This document shows positions 32,635-41,690 of a stretch of DNA of 64,000 nt, piece after piece; position 1 is the first letter of the stretch, and the number at the start of each line of letters is the position of its first letter. The translations under genes and the position numbers were made by a program. The notes below the pieces were generated by a model. That model searched no databases. It saw only the letters and a program-made list of their open reading frames with translations, and was not told the origin of the DNA. This DNA is from JAICJR01 sp036494715 (GTDB lineage Bacteria > Actinomycetota > Thermoleophilia > Solirubrobacterales > Thermoleophilaceae), in contig DASXNY010000056.1 of assembly GCA_036494715.1 (NCBI GenBank), forward strand, positions 29,334-93,333, in the 5' to 3' direction.

Positions 32635-33498
32635 ATGGATATCGGAATCGGCCTGCCCGCGACGATCCCCGGAGTCACCGGCGAGGAGCTCACCGAGTGG
32701 GCGCGGCGCGCCGATCAGACCAGCCTCTCGAGCCTCGGCACGATCGACCGGATCGTCTACCCGAACTACGAGCCGCTGGTGGCGCTGGCGGCGGCAGCCG
32801 CGGTGACCAGGCGCATCAAGCTCCTCACGAGCGTGCTGCTGATGCCGCTACGCCTCAACACCGCCCTGTTCGCGAAGCAGGCCGCCACGCTCCAGCACCT
32901 CTCGGGCGGCCGGCTCGTCCTGGGGGTCGGTCTCGGCGGACGTGACGACGACTTCGACGTGAGCGGCGCCGACATGCACACTCGCGGCCACGTCTTCGAG
33001 CGCCAGCTCGACGAGATCAAGCGCATCTGGGCCGGCGAGGAGAAGGGCCTGGCGGGGCCGGTCGGACCGAACCTGAGCGAGCCGCCGGAGCTGATCATCG
33101 GCGGCTCCGTGGACGCCGCCTTCCGCCGCGCGGCCGAGTTCGGCGACGGCTGGATCATGGGCGGGGGCACGCCCGACCAGCTCCGCGACGGCGTCGGCAA
33201 GCTGCAGGCTGCCTGGGAGCAGGCGGGCCGTTCCGGCGAGCCGCGCAAGCTGGCTCTCGCCTACTACTCGCTCGGTCCCGAGGCCGAGCACAACGCCGAG
33301 GCATACCTACGCGACTACTACGGGTTCCTGGGGGACGACGTCGCCGGCATGGTCGCCGGCAGCGCCGCCAAGGACGCGGACACGGTCAGGCAGTACGCGG
33401 CCGCGTTCGAGCAGTCAGGGTGCGACGAGTTGATCTTCTTCCCGAGCTCGAGCGACCCCGAGCAGGTCGATCTGCTCGTGGAGGCTGCCGGCATCTAG
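32635..33498 (+). CDS. LLM-class flavin / F420-dependent oxidoreductase
   Basis: 287 residues, bacterial luciferase-like TIM barrel (MDIGIGLPATIPGVTGEEL, TRRIKLLTSVLLMPLRLN, LSGGRLVLGVGLGGRDDDF, AAEFGDGWIMGG). Substrate unknown. Its last 84 bases overlap the 3' end of the membrane protein gene on the minus strand, so the two messages are complementary at their ends. Confidence 0.85.
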   Translation: MDIGIGLPATIPGVTGEELTEWARRADQTSLSSLGTIDRIVYPNYEPLVALAAAAAVTRRIKLLTSVLLMPLRLNTALFAKQAATLQHLSGGRLVLGVGLGGRDDDFDVSGADMHTRGHVFERQLDEIKRIWAGEEKGLAGPVGPNLSEPPELIIGGSVDAAFRRAAEFGDGWIMGGGTPDQLRDGVGKLQAAWEQAGRSGEPRKLALAYYSLGPEAEHNAEAYLRDYYGFLGDDVAGMVAGSAAKDADTVRQYAAAFEQSGCDELIFFPSSSDPEQVDLLVEAAGI

Positions 33499-35067
33499 CG
33501 GCTCGGCGACGTTCCCCTGCGCGTACGGCGCGAACAGCGCCACGAGCAGGAGCGGCATGAACCAGACGATGTAGAAGTACCACCAGTGCCCGGCCGGTAG
33601 CTCGAGAGCGATCGTCACCGCGGCGCCGAGAGCGGCCGCTTGCACAAGCGAGCGGCGCCTCGGCACCAGGGCAACGACGAGGGCAAGGCCGAGCCCCAGC
33701 ACGTCGGCAACGACCTTCGTCCAGCCGAGGCCGGAGTAGATCGCCCACAGCGAGAAGTCGGGGCTGCGCGAGAGCTGGTAGCCCAGCGTGGAGTCCCAGA
33801 ACTGGCGCAGGCCGCCGTCGGGCGGGAGGTAGAGCGCGATCGCGAACACAAAGATGCCGATGCCGGCGGCCATGCAGGTGAGGAAGCGCTTGCGGTCGCG
33901 CTCGCCGCGGCCCGCCGCGAGCAGCGGAAGTAGGGCTCCCGGAAAGAACTTGGCGGCCGCCGCGGCGCCGATCAACGCCCCTCGCCCGGCCGGTGAGAAG
34001 AACATGACCAGCGAGTAGACGAGCAGCATCGCGATGAGGCCGTCGTTGGTGCTCTCCATCAGCCCATAGAGCGTGAACGGGAACGCCGCCCAGGCCCAGG
34101 CGAGGGCCAGCCCGAGCCGCCTTCCCTCGGGTCCCGCCCTCAGCTGCCGGCCGAGCAGGAACAGCCCGAGCAGCGTGAGCAGGTCGAAGGCGATCGCCGC
34201 GGCGTGCGCCGCCGGCAGGTAGTCCCAGGTCTGCTTCCACGGGAAGATCCGCTCGAGCGGCACGTAGGCGGCGTACGTCAGCGGCCCGTAGGTGTCGAAG
34301 TTGTTCTTGCTGCCGGTGTAGAGCTCCTGCTTGTGCCAGATGCGGTCGGCACCCACCACCGAGGCGTAGGCGATGTCGAACGTGCTGTGGTTGGCGATGT
34401 TCAGCCCGATCCGCGCGCCGGTGAGCGCGAGCACGCCGATCACGAGCAGCGTCGTCGGGGCGTGCGGCACGAGGCGCCTGCGCGGCCGGGTGGCGGGCCG
34501 GAAGCCGGCCCACAGCATCCGCCCGAGCAGGTAGAGCAGGACCGCGTAAAACAGGAAGATCGAGGCCTTGACTGCGCCGTCGCGCAGGCACCAGTAGGAG
34601 ATGCCGAACGAGACGAGCAACAGCAGGTCGAGGTGCAGGAGCCGGAATGCTCGCCGCGGATCCACGAACGGCGCCAGGAAGAGCAGCGAGAAAACGATGA
34701 TCACCCAGGGCGAGTCGAGCAGCCCGCCGATGTGCCCGCGCGTGAACGAAGCGCGCGCCTGCAGCCCGGTCCAGGCGCCGACGACGTGGTAGGTGCGCGT
34801 GATCACCACCTCGCCCTGGAGCTTGCCGCCGCCGTAGTAGTCCACCAGCCAGCGCTTGCCGTCCCAGGACGGCGGCTTCGAGTGGAGCTGAGGCTGCTGC
34901 CGGTGCAGCTCCTTGATCGTGGGCCTGGCCTCCGCCAGCGCGAGCATCCGCTTCTGGGATGGGCTCAGCTTGACCGGCGGGCGCCCGGCACTGGCAAGGG
35001 CGGGCAGCGCCAGCACCAGAATCAGCGCCAGCACCGCCACGACACCCGGACGGTATCCCGCAATCAC
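33415..35067 (-). CDS. polytopic membrane protein, GT-C / GT87-like glycosyltransferase candidate
   Basis: 550 residues. Signal-like first helix, then about 90 extracytoplasmic residues (ARPTIKELHRQQPQLHSKPP region) and some ten or more membrane spans with short loops. HSTFDIAYASVVGADRIWHKQELY, the loop after an early span, carries the acidic residue expected in GT-C enzymes; FPFTLYGLMESTNDGLIAML is a further conserved-looking segment. Probably an arabinosyl- or mannosyltransferase using a lipid-linked sugar. The C-terminus overlaps the LLM gene antisense. Confidence 0.6.
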   Translation of the reverse strand: MIAGYRPGVVAVLALILVLALPALASAGRPPVKLSPSQKRMLALAEARPTIKELHRQQPQLHSKPPSWDGKRWLVDYYGGGKLQGEVVITRTYHVVGAWTGLQARASFTRGHIGGLLDSPWVIIVFSLLFLAPFVDPRRAFRLLHLDLLLLVSFGISYWCLRDGAVKASIFLFYAVLLYLLGRMLWAGFRPATRPRRRLVPHAPTTLLVIGVLALTGARIGLNIANHSTFDIAYASVVGADRIWHKQELYTGSKNNFDTYGPLTYAAYVPLERIFPWKQTWDYLPAAHAAAIAFDLLTLLGLFLLGRQLRAGPEGRRLGLALAWAWAAFPFTLYGLMESTNDGLIAMLLVYSLVMFFSPAGRGALIGAAAAAKFFPGALLPLLAAGRGERDRKRFLTCMAAGIGIFVFAIALYLPPDGGLRQFWDSTLGYQLSRSPDFSLWAIYSGLGWTKVVADVLGLGLALVVALVPRRRSLVQAAALGAAVTIALELPAGHWWYFYIVWFMPLLLVALFAPYAQGNVAEPLDAGSLHEQIDLLGVARAREEDQLVAP

Positions 35068-35123
35068 AACCCCCGTGTTCGGTGTTGGTCTACGGAACTT
35101 GAGCGCTTAGGTCAGCGCGCGTA

Positions 35124-36938
35124 CTAGGAGGCGTAGAGCGCCTCGATCTCGGCCTGGTACTTCTCCGCGATCGGCTTGCGTTTGAGCTTCATCGTCGGCG
35201 TCAGCTCGTCTCCGCCGGGCTCCCAGTCCACCGGCAGCAGCTTGAACTTCTTGATCTGCTCGACGCGCGCCAGCGACTCGTTGGCCGCGTCCACGCCCTT
35301 CTGCACCTCGTCGATCACCGCCTGCTGCGCAGCGAGGTTGTCGAACGACGTGTCCTGGATCCCATGCTGGCCCGCGAACGCCGGCGCGACGTCCGGATCG
35401 AGGGTGATCAAGGCGACGTTGTAGGGGCGGCCGTCGCCGATCGCGATCGCCTGCCCGATCAGCGGGTGCGCGGCCTTCACCTTCGCCTCGATGTTGGCGG
35501 GCGACATGTTCTTGCCACCCGCGTTGATGATCAGCTCCTTCTTCCGGTCGACGATCTTGAGGTAGCCGTCGTCGTCGAACTCGCCGATGTCGCCGGTGTG
35601 GAGCCAGCCATCCTTGTCGAGCGCCTCGGCGGTCTTCTCCGGGGCGTTGCGGTAGCCGGTCATGACCACCGGACCGCGCAGCAGCACCTCGCCGTCGTCG
35701 GCCAGCTTGATCTCGATGCCCGGCGCCGGCGGACCGACGGTGCCGATCTTGACCCGCTCGCGCGGGTTACACGCGCCCGCGCCGGTGGTCTCGGACATGC
35801 CCCACAGCTCGGCGAGCGGCAGCCCGAGCGCGTGGAAGAACTCGATTACCTCGCGCGGCGTCGGAGCCGCGCCCACGTTGAGCGACTCGAGCTCGTCGAG
35901 CCCCAGCATCCCGCGGATCTTTGACAGCACCTGCTCGTCCGCCTTCGCATACTCGGCGGCGAGCTCAGCGCCCACCTCCTCCCCAGCCTGATCGGCGCGC
36001 ACCTTGCGCAGCCCGACGTCGAGCGCCCACAGGGTGGCCCGCTTGCGCTCCTCGTCCTGCTCCGCCTGGATGCCCGCCTCCATCGCCGCCTTGAGCTTCT
36101 CCCAGATGCGCGGCACGGCGAAGAACCACGTCGGCCGCACCTCGGGCAGATAGCCGATCACCTCGCGCGGATTGGGACAGCAGGTGGTGGTGAAGCCGAG
36201 CATCAGCGGCAGGTAGTGCGAGCAGTTGCGCTCGGCGATGTGCGCCATCGGCAGATACGAGACCACCCGACCGTCGTTCGGGAAGGCGATGATCTGGTCG
36301 AACGAGCGGACCGCCTGGATCAGGTTGTCGTGCGTGAGCTGGACGCCCTTCGGCGGGCCCGTGGTGCCCGACGTGTAGATCAGGGTGAGGATGTCGTCCG
36401 GCTTGACGGCGCGCCACGAGGCCTCGAAGTCGAAGCCGTCGTCGCCGCGCTCCATCAGCTCGTCGAGCGTGAGCACTCCCTCGGGCGCCTCGCCGTCGAC
36501 CACCACCACGTGCTTCAGGGAGTTCGCCGCCTTCTGCACCTGGAGCACGCGCTCGAGGAACGCCTGCTCGGTGACGAGCACGGGGTTGTCGGCGTCGCCC
36601 ACGAGGTACTCGATCTGCTCGGCCGTATACGTGTTGTAGACCGAGAACGGCGTCGCGCCGAGGTGCATCGCCGCCGTGTCGGCGAAGTGAAACTCGGGCC
36701 GGTTGGTGAGCATGATCCCGAGCGTCGCGCCGCGGCCGACGCCCAGCGTGGCCAGGCCACCGGCCAGCTTGCGCACCTTGTCGGCGTACGCGCGCCAGGT
36801 CAGCTCGCGCTCGCCGCCCTTCAGCCGCAGCGCCACGCGGTCCGGATACGCCGCGCTCGTGCGCTGAAAGGCCTCGCACAGGGTCGAGGCTTCGAGCCCC
36901 ACGGGCCTGTCGGACCGCGTCGCCTCGGTTGTCGCCAT
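35124..36938 (-). CDS. long-chain fatty-acid--CoA ligase (FadD15-like)
   Basis: 604 residues. AMP-binding motif LIYTSGTTGPPKGVQLTH, LWGMSETTGAGACNPRE, and the C-terminal GWLHTGDIGEFDDDGYLKIVDRKKELII in separate pieces identify a long-chain acyl-CoA synthetase. Activates fatty acids for beta-oxidation or lipid synthesis. Inserted between rseP and the ispG region. Confidence 0.93.
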   Translation of the reverse strand: MATTEATRSDRPVGLEASTLCEAFQRTSAAYPDRVALRLKGGERELTWRAYADKVRKLAGGLATLGVGRGATLGIMLTNRPEFHFADTAAMHLGATPFSVYNTYTAEQIEYLVGDADNPVLVTEQAFLERVLQVQKAANSLKHVVVVDGEAPEGVLTLDELMERGDDGFDFEASWRAVKPDDILTLIYTSGTTGPPKGVQLTHDNLIQAVRSFDQIIAFPNDGRVVSYLPMAHIAERNCSHYLPLMLGFTTTCCPNPREVIGYLPEVRPTWFFAVPRIWEKLKAAMEAGIQAEQDEERKRATLWALDVGLRKVRADQAGEEVGAELAAEYAKADEQVLSKIRGMLGLDELESLNVGAAPTPREVIEFFHALGLPLAELWGMSETTGAGACNPRERVKIGTVGPPAPGIEIKLADDGEVLLRGPVVMTGYRNAPEKTAEALDKDGWLHTGDIGEFDDDGYLKIVDRKKELIINAGGKNMSPANIEAKVKAAHPLIGQAIAIGDGRPYNVALITLDPDVAPAFAGQHGIQDTSFDNLAAQQAVIDEVQKGVDAANESLARVEQIKKFKLLPVDWEPGGDELTPTMKLKRKPIAEKYQAEIEALYAS

Positions 36939-36977
36939 CCCCTCTCCCTCCTCAGTTGCTACGCGGAATATCGCAGG

Positions 36978-38045
36978 TCAGAAGCCGCCACCGTTGATGC
37001 GGCCGATGTCGTTGCTCAGCCCGATCGCGAACAGCGCGATCACCAGCATGAAGCCGATGACCCCCGCGCGCTCCATCACGCTGTAGGAGACGGGACGGCG
37101 CCTGAACAGCTCCACCACCGCCCAGAAGATGTGGCCGCCGTCGAGCGGCAGGAACGGGAACAGGTTCACGATCGCGAGTGAGAGCGACACGAGCGCGAGC
37201 AGCCGTACCGCCAGCGCGGGGTCGGTCTTGATCGTCTGGTGGGCGACGTCGCTCACCCCCACCACGCCGCTGATCTGCTTGCGCTCCCTCGAGTTGACGA
37301 TGCGCGCCGGCAGCGCGGCGGTCTGCTTCGCGACGTCCCAGAAGTCGGAGCCGCTGTCGCTCAGCGCCTTGCCGAACGACTCCGGCTGGTGCGTGACCGC
37401 GTAGGTGAAGCCCACGAGCATCTTCTTCTCGGCGGCGTAGTACTTGGGCCGCACGGTCAGCTCCACCGCCTTGCCGTTGCGCCTCACGAGCAGGTGCGCG
37501 GGCGTCGCGGCCACGCACTCGTTGGTGGGCGGCTGCTGCGCGCACTTGTGCGACGAGATCACCTTCGACAGCTGCTGCGGGTCGCCGCGCTTGCCGTCGA
37601 CGGCGAGCAGCCGGTCGCCCTTGTGCAGCACGCCCTGGGCGGGGAAGCCCTTGACGAACGTGTCGACCGTGTTGCCGCTCGTGGGCGCGCCGATCACGCC
37701 CCAGAAGATCATGAAGACCACGAACGCGATCACGAAGTTCACGAACGGCCCGGCCGCGATCACCACGATCCGCTTCCAGACCGGCTGCGAGTAGTAGGCG
37801 CGCGTGCGGACCTCGTCCGGCAGCTCTTCCGCCGGGCTCATGCCGCTGATCTTCACGTAGCCGCCGATCGGCAGTGCGCCGATCGCGTACTCGGTCTCGC
37901 CGATCTTCTTGCGCAGCAGCAGCGGCGGGAAGAACAGCGAGAAGCGCTCGACGCGCATGCCCACCGCCTTGGCCGCGGTGAAGTGGCCGAGCTCGTGGAA
38001 GATGATCAGGGCGATGAAGCCGAGGAAGATGATCACCCAGCTCAC
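36978..38045 (-). CDS. rseP: RIP metalloprotease RseP (site-2 protease)
   Basis: 355 residues. HExxH zinc site at His17-Glu18-x2-His21 (IFHELGHFTAAK) in TM1, a central PDZ domain (about 130-230, GDRLLAVDGKRGDP) and the LDG motif FPFLPLDGGHIFW in the third membrane helix. Cleaves membrane anti-sigma factors and remnant signal peptides. Coupled to dxr by an ATGA overlap. Confidence 0.95.
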   Translation of the reverse strand: MSWVIIFLGFIALIIFHELGHFTAAKAVGMRVERFSLFFPPLLLRKKIGETEYAIGALPIGGYVKISGMSPAEELPDEVRTRAYYSQPVWKRIVVIAAGPFVNFVIAFVVFMIFWGVIGAPTSGNTVDTFVKGFPAQGVLHKGDRLLAVDGKRGDPQQLSKVISSHKCAQQPPTNECVAATPAHLLVRRNGKAVELTVRPKYYAAEKKMLVGFTYAVTHQPESFGKALSDSGSDFWDVAKQTAALPARIVNSRERKQISGVVGVSDVAHQTIKTDPALAVRLLALVSLSLAIVNLFPFLPLDGGHIFWAVVELFRRRPVSYSVMERAGVIGFMLVIALFAIGLSNDIGRINGGGF

Positions 38046-39196
38046 GCCGCCACCCCGTCCTGGATGAGCTGATCCGCACGCGCGCGCGCCGCGGCGTCCG
38101 CGCGGTAGAGGTCGGAGAAGTGGCGTACCGGCTCGGCCGGCAGGTCGGCCAGCGCGCGCTCGATCACGTCGGCGATGCCGGTGAAGCCCAGCTGGCCGTC
38201 GAGGAAGGCGCTCACCGCGATCTCGTTGGCGGCGTTGAGCACGCAGGGCGCGGTGCCGCCGGCCACGGCCGCCTCGCGCGCGAGGCGCAGGCAGGGGAAC
38301 GCCTCGAGGTCTGGCTCTTCGAACGTGAGCCGGCCGAGCTCGGGCAGGTCGAGCGGCTTGACGGGCACGTCGGCGCGGTCCGGCCAGTGCAGCGCGTATG
38401 AGATCGGCACACGCATGTCGGGGTAACCCATGTGCGCAAGTGCGGCGCCGTCGTTCAGCTGGATCAGCGAGTGGATGATCGACTGCGGGTGCACCACCAC
38501 GTCGATGCGCTCGTAGCCCACACCGAAGAGGTGGTGCGCCTCGATCAGCTCGAGGCCCTTGTTCATGAGCGTGGCGGAGTCGATCGTGATCTTGCCGCCC
38601 ATCGCCCAGGTCGGGTGGGCGAGGGCCTCCTCGATCGTCACGCCCGCGAGCTCGCCGGCGCTGCGGCCACGGAACGGGCCGCCCGAGGCCGTGAGGATCA
38701 GACGGTCGACCGTGCCGGGCTTCTCGGAGGCGATCAGCTGGTGGAGCGCGGAATGCTCTGAGTCGACGGGGATGATGCGCGCGCCGGTGGCCTCGGCCAG
38801 CGCCGTCACGAGCTCGCCCCCCACGACCAGGCTCTCCTTGTTGGCGAGCGCGAGGTCGATTCCCTCGCCGAGCGTGGCCACCGTCGGCCCGAGCCCCGCC
38901 GAGCCCACCAGGCCGTTGAGCACCAGGTCGCAGTCGGTGTCCGTGATCAGCTCGATCAGGCCCTCGCCGCCGGCCAGCACCTCGCCGCTGGTCCAGCGTT
39001 CGGACGCCCGCGCCGCGGCGGCCTCGTCCGCGAGCGCGATGCGCTTCACGCCCAGGCGCTCGGCCTGCTCGATCAGCTGCTCGGCGCTCGTGGATGCGGC
39101 GAGCGCCGCCACCTCGAGTTCGCCGCTGCGCTCGATCACGTCGAGCGCCTGCGTCCCTATCGACCCGGTCGAGCCGAGGATGATCACCCTTCGCAC
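38042..39196 (-). CDS. dxr: 1-deoxy-D-xylulose-5-phosphate reductoisomerase
   Basis: 384 residues. NADPH motif ILGSTGSIGTQALDVI, DSEHSALHQLI and GGKITIDSATLMNKGLELIEAHHLFG (read in parts) carry the metal and substrate residues. Second committed step of the MEP pathway. The order dxr-rseP-(insert)-ispG is the standard bacterial order with added genes. Confidence 0.97.
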   Translation of the reverse strand: MRRVIILGSTGSIGTQALDVIERSGELEVAALAASTSAEQLIEQAERLGVKRIALADEAAAARASERWTSGEVLAGGEGLIELITDTDCDLVLNGLVGSAGLGPTVATLGEGIDLALANKESLVVGGELVTALAEATGARIIPVDSEHSALHQLIASEKPGTVDRLILTASGGPFRGRSAGELAGVTIEEALAHPTWAMGGKITIDSATLMNKGLELIEAHHLFGVGYERIDVVVHPQSIIHSLIQLNDGAALAHMGYPDMRVPISYALHWPDRADVPVKPLDLPELGRLTFEEPDLEAFPCLRLAREAAVAGGTAPCVLNAANEIAVSAFLDGQLGFTGIADVIERALADLPAEPVRHFSDLYRADAAARARADQLIQDGVAA

Positions 39197-39249
39197 GACT
39201 CAGAGGATAGGCGCGCCTGTCGCCGCGACCGTCTAACGATTGGCTGAAC

Positions 39250-39276
39250 GATTTGCCCCGCTATGGCGGGCAAATC
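39250..39276 (-). terminator. hairpin after the kinase-like gene
   Basis: GATTTGCC(C)CGC and GCGGGCAAATC pair over 11 bases with one bulged C and a TATG loop, directly after the stop at 39279 and before dxr. No clear U-tract. It probably separates the kinase-like transcript from dxr. Confidence 0.5.
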
Positions 39277-39278
39277 CT

Positions 39279-39872
39279 TCAGTCGATGACGACCGGGAGG
39301 CTCGCGCGGACAAAAGGGGCGCCCTCGTCCGGCCCACTCTCGATGCTGCCGTGCAGGACCTCGACGCGCTCCCACAGCCGCGCGAGCTGCTCGCCCCGCA
39401 GCGCGGCCCCGTGCACCTCCACCACCAGCCGCCCGTCCGTGGCATCCGCGCTCACGCTCGCCTCGGCTCCGTCCGCGAGCGCCGCGAGCGCCTCGGACAC
39501 CACCAGGTAGGCGGCCAGCTCCACGTCCTCCGGGAGGCGCGTCGCGGGCACGTCGCGCAACTCCACCGGCCCGGGGGCGCGCCGGGCCAGGTCGTTGAGC
39601 GCGCTCGCGAGCCCGCGCTCGGCCAGCACCGTCGGGTAGATCTCGCGCGCCAGGTCGCGCAGGTCCTCCACGCAGCGGCGCAGCTCGTCGGCGGCCTCCT
39701 CGGCCAGTTGCTGCGCCCCGTCCTCCCCCGCCTCGAGCTTGCGCAGCGCCAGGCCGAGTGTGGTCGTGGCCGCCACGAGCCGTTGCTGCGCACCGTCGTG
39801 CAGCGCTCGTTCGAGACGCTTGCGCTCAGTGTCGCTCGTCACCAGCACCCGGCGCGCCAGGCTCCCCATCAC
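39279..39872 (-). CDS. NarL-type histidine kinase fragment with degenerate ATP site
   Basis: 197 residues. The HisKA_3 dimerisation helix is intact: ERKRLERALHDGAQQRL with His25 and REIYPTVLAERGLASAL. In the ATPase part the N box, normally ExLxNxxKHA, reads SEALAALADGA (127-136) without the Asn and Lys-His. The D box DxGxG is absent, and the G2 region is LRGEQLARLWERVEVLHG. No sensor domain or membrane span. It can accept phosphate in principle but not bind ATP. Divergent from the LLM-SCP2 gene; no response regulator adjoins it. Confidence 0.7.
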   Translation of the reverse strand: MMGSLARRVLVTSDTERKRLERALHDGAQQRLVAATTTLGLALRKLEAGEDGAQQLAEEAADELRRCVEDLRDLAREIYPTVLAERGLASALNDLARRAPGPVELRDVPATRLPEDVELAAYLVVSEALAALADGAEASVSADATDGRLVVEVHGAALRGEQLARLWERVEVLHGSIESGPDEGAPFVRASLPVVID

Positions 39873-39906
39873 TCGCGACGTTAACCCGAGCGGACGCGAC
39901 CGCCGA

Positions 39907-39920
39907 TACGGCTAGCCGTA
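39907..39920. promoter_or_regulatory. 14-base perfect palindrome in the divergent gap before the LLM-SCP2 gene
   Basis: TACGGCTAGCCGTA ends two bases before ATG 39923 and 35 bases before the kinase-like gene start at 39872. Position over the start region suggests a repressor site, or an operator for both divergent genes. Confidence 0.4.
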
Positions 39921-39922
39921 CG

Positions 39923-41686
39923 ATGCGCCCTGTGCGTTTTGGGATCTTCTACGAACACCAGCTGCCGCGGCCCTGGGAGCCGGGAGCCGAGCACCGGCTG
40001 CTGAAGGAAGCGCTCGAGCAGGTGGAGATCGCAGATCGCGTGGGCTTCGACTACGTCTGGGAGGTCGAGCACCACTTCCTCGAGGAGTATTCGCACTCGT
40101 CGGCCCCCGAGGTCTTCCTCGCGGCGGCGTCGCAGCGCACGAAGCGGATCCGGCTCGGTCACGGGATCGTGCAGATCCCGCCCCAGGTGAATCATCCGGC
40201 GCGGGTCGCCGAGCGGATCGCCACGCTCGACCTGATCTCGGACGGGCGGCTCGAGTTCGGCACCGGCGAGTCGAGCTCGCAGGCCGAGCTGGGCGGCTTC
40301 CTCGTCGAGCGCGACCAGAAGCGCGAGCAGTGGGCCGACGCGCTCGACGCGATCACGCGCATGTTCGTGGAGGAGCCGTTCGCGGGCTGGGACTCCGAGC
40401 ACTTCCGGATGCCGCCGCGCAACGTGATCCCGAAGCCGCTGCAGCGCCCGCACCCGCCGCTGTGGGTGGCGTGCAGCCGCCGCGAGACGATCCACCTGGC
40501 CGCGCGCAAGGGCATTGGCGCGTTGTCGTTCTCGTTCGTCGAGCCGGAGGACGCCGGCCACTGGGTCAAGGAGTACTACGAGCTGATCGAGTCGGACGCG
40601 TGCGTGCCGGCCGGCTTCGCGGTCAACCCCAACGTGACGGTCGTACTGCCGATGATGTGCCACGAGGACGAATCACAGGCGATCGAGCGCGGCGTCGACG
40701 GGGGCAACTTCTTCGGCTACTCGCTCGTGCACTACTACGGCATCTCGCCGCACCAGCCGGGGCTCACCAACATCTGGGACGAGTTCGGCGAGCGCCGCGA
40801 CGAGACCGGCTTCTCGCGCAGCGCCGTGAACGCCGACCGGCTCCCGCTCGGGGTGCGCATCCTGCAGGAGGGCGTGGGCTCGCTGCGCGGCGCGGTGGGC
40901 ACGCCCGACCAGATCGCGGAGCTGTGCAGGCGGTACGAGGCGCAGGGCGTCGACCAGATCGTGTTCGTCCTCCAGGCCGGGCGCAACCGCCACGAGGACA
41001 TCTGCCACAGCCTCGAGCTGTTCGGCGAGCGCGTGATCCCCGAGTTCGCCGAGCGCGTCGCGCGCCAGGAGCGGGAGAAGCTCGAGCGGCTCGGCCCGGC
41101 GATTGAGCGCGCGCTCGCCCGCCGCGAGCCGGCGCGCACCGCGCCCGCCGGTTACCAGGTCGACGAGCAGGCGGAGCTCGCGCGCGAACGGCGCCGCAGC
41201 GCCGGGCTCGACCTCTCGCGCCTGCCCGCGCTGGCCGCCGCCGAGCTGCGCGACGCCCTCCAGCGCGGCGGCCAGGCCGCGCTCGGCAAGCTTGTGGCCG
41301 ACCGCTCGGATGCCGAGATCGAGAGGCGCTTCGGACGCCCGGTCGCGCAGAAGGCGATCTTCGGCGCGATGGCGCGCGCCTACGTGCCCGAGGTATCCGC
41401 GGGCTTCGAGGGAGAAATCGTGTACGAGCTGGTCCACGTCGCGGACGGCGAGCGCCCGCCGGACGTCTGGACGCTGCGCGTACGTGAGGGCAAGGCCAGC
41501 GCGGTGCGGGACAACGGCGCCACGCCGGCGGTCCTCCTGCGCATGGCCTTGCCCGACTTCGCCCGCATCGTGGGCGGCGAGCTGCACCCCGCGCGGGCGA
41601 TGATGGAGGGCAAGATCGAGCTCGAGGGCGACGTCAAGGTGGCGGCGCGGCTCGGCGAGATGTTCGGCGGCCCGTCGCCCTACTGA
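39923..41686 (+). CDS. LLM flavin oxidoreductase fused to a C-terminal SCP2 (sterol-carrier-like) domain
   Basis: 587 residues. Residues 1-395 form a luciferase-like monooxygenase (VRFGIFYEHQLPRPW, FDYVWEVEHHFLEEYSHSSAPEV in parts, LDLISDGRLEFGTGESSSQAELG, VGTPDQIAEL). A charged linker of about 60 residues follows. The last 130 residues contain an SCP2 lipid-binding fold (VYELVHVADG, MALPDFARIVGGELHPARAMM, EGKIELEGDVKVAARLGEMF). The fusion suggests a hydrophobic substrate held by SCP2 is oxidised by the flavin domain. ATG 39923 chosen; upstream in-frame sequence belongs to the divergent gap. Confidence 0.82.
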   Translation: MRPVRFGIFYEHQLPRPWEPGAEHRLLKEALEQVEIADRVGFDYVWEVEHHFLEEYSHSSAPEVFLAAASQRTKRIRLGHGIVQIPPQVNHPARVAERIATLDLISDGRLEFGTGESSSQAELGGFLVERDQKREQWADALDAITRMFVEEPFAGWDSEHFRMPPRNVIPKPLQRPHPPLWVACSRRETIHLAARKGIGALSFSFVEPEDAGHWVKEYYELIESDACVPAGFAVNPNVTVVLPMMCHEDESQAIERGVDGGNFFGYSLVHYYGISPHQPGLTNIWDEFGERRDETGFSRSAVNADRLPLGVRILQEGVGSLRGAVGTPDQIAELCRRYEAQGVDQIVFVLQAGRNRHEDICHSLELFGERVIPEFAERVARQEREKLERLGPAIERALARREPARTAPAGYQVDEQAELARERRRSAGLDLSRLPALAAAELRDALQRGGQAALGKLVADRSDAEIERRFGRPVAQKAIFGAMARAYVPEVSAGFEGEIVYELVHVADGERPPDVWTLRVREGKASAVRDNGATPAVLLRMALPDFARIVGGELHPARAMMEGKIELEGDVKVAARLGEMFGGPSPY

Positions 41687-41690
41687 TCCG

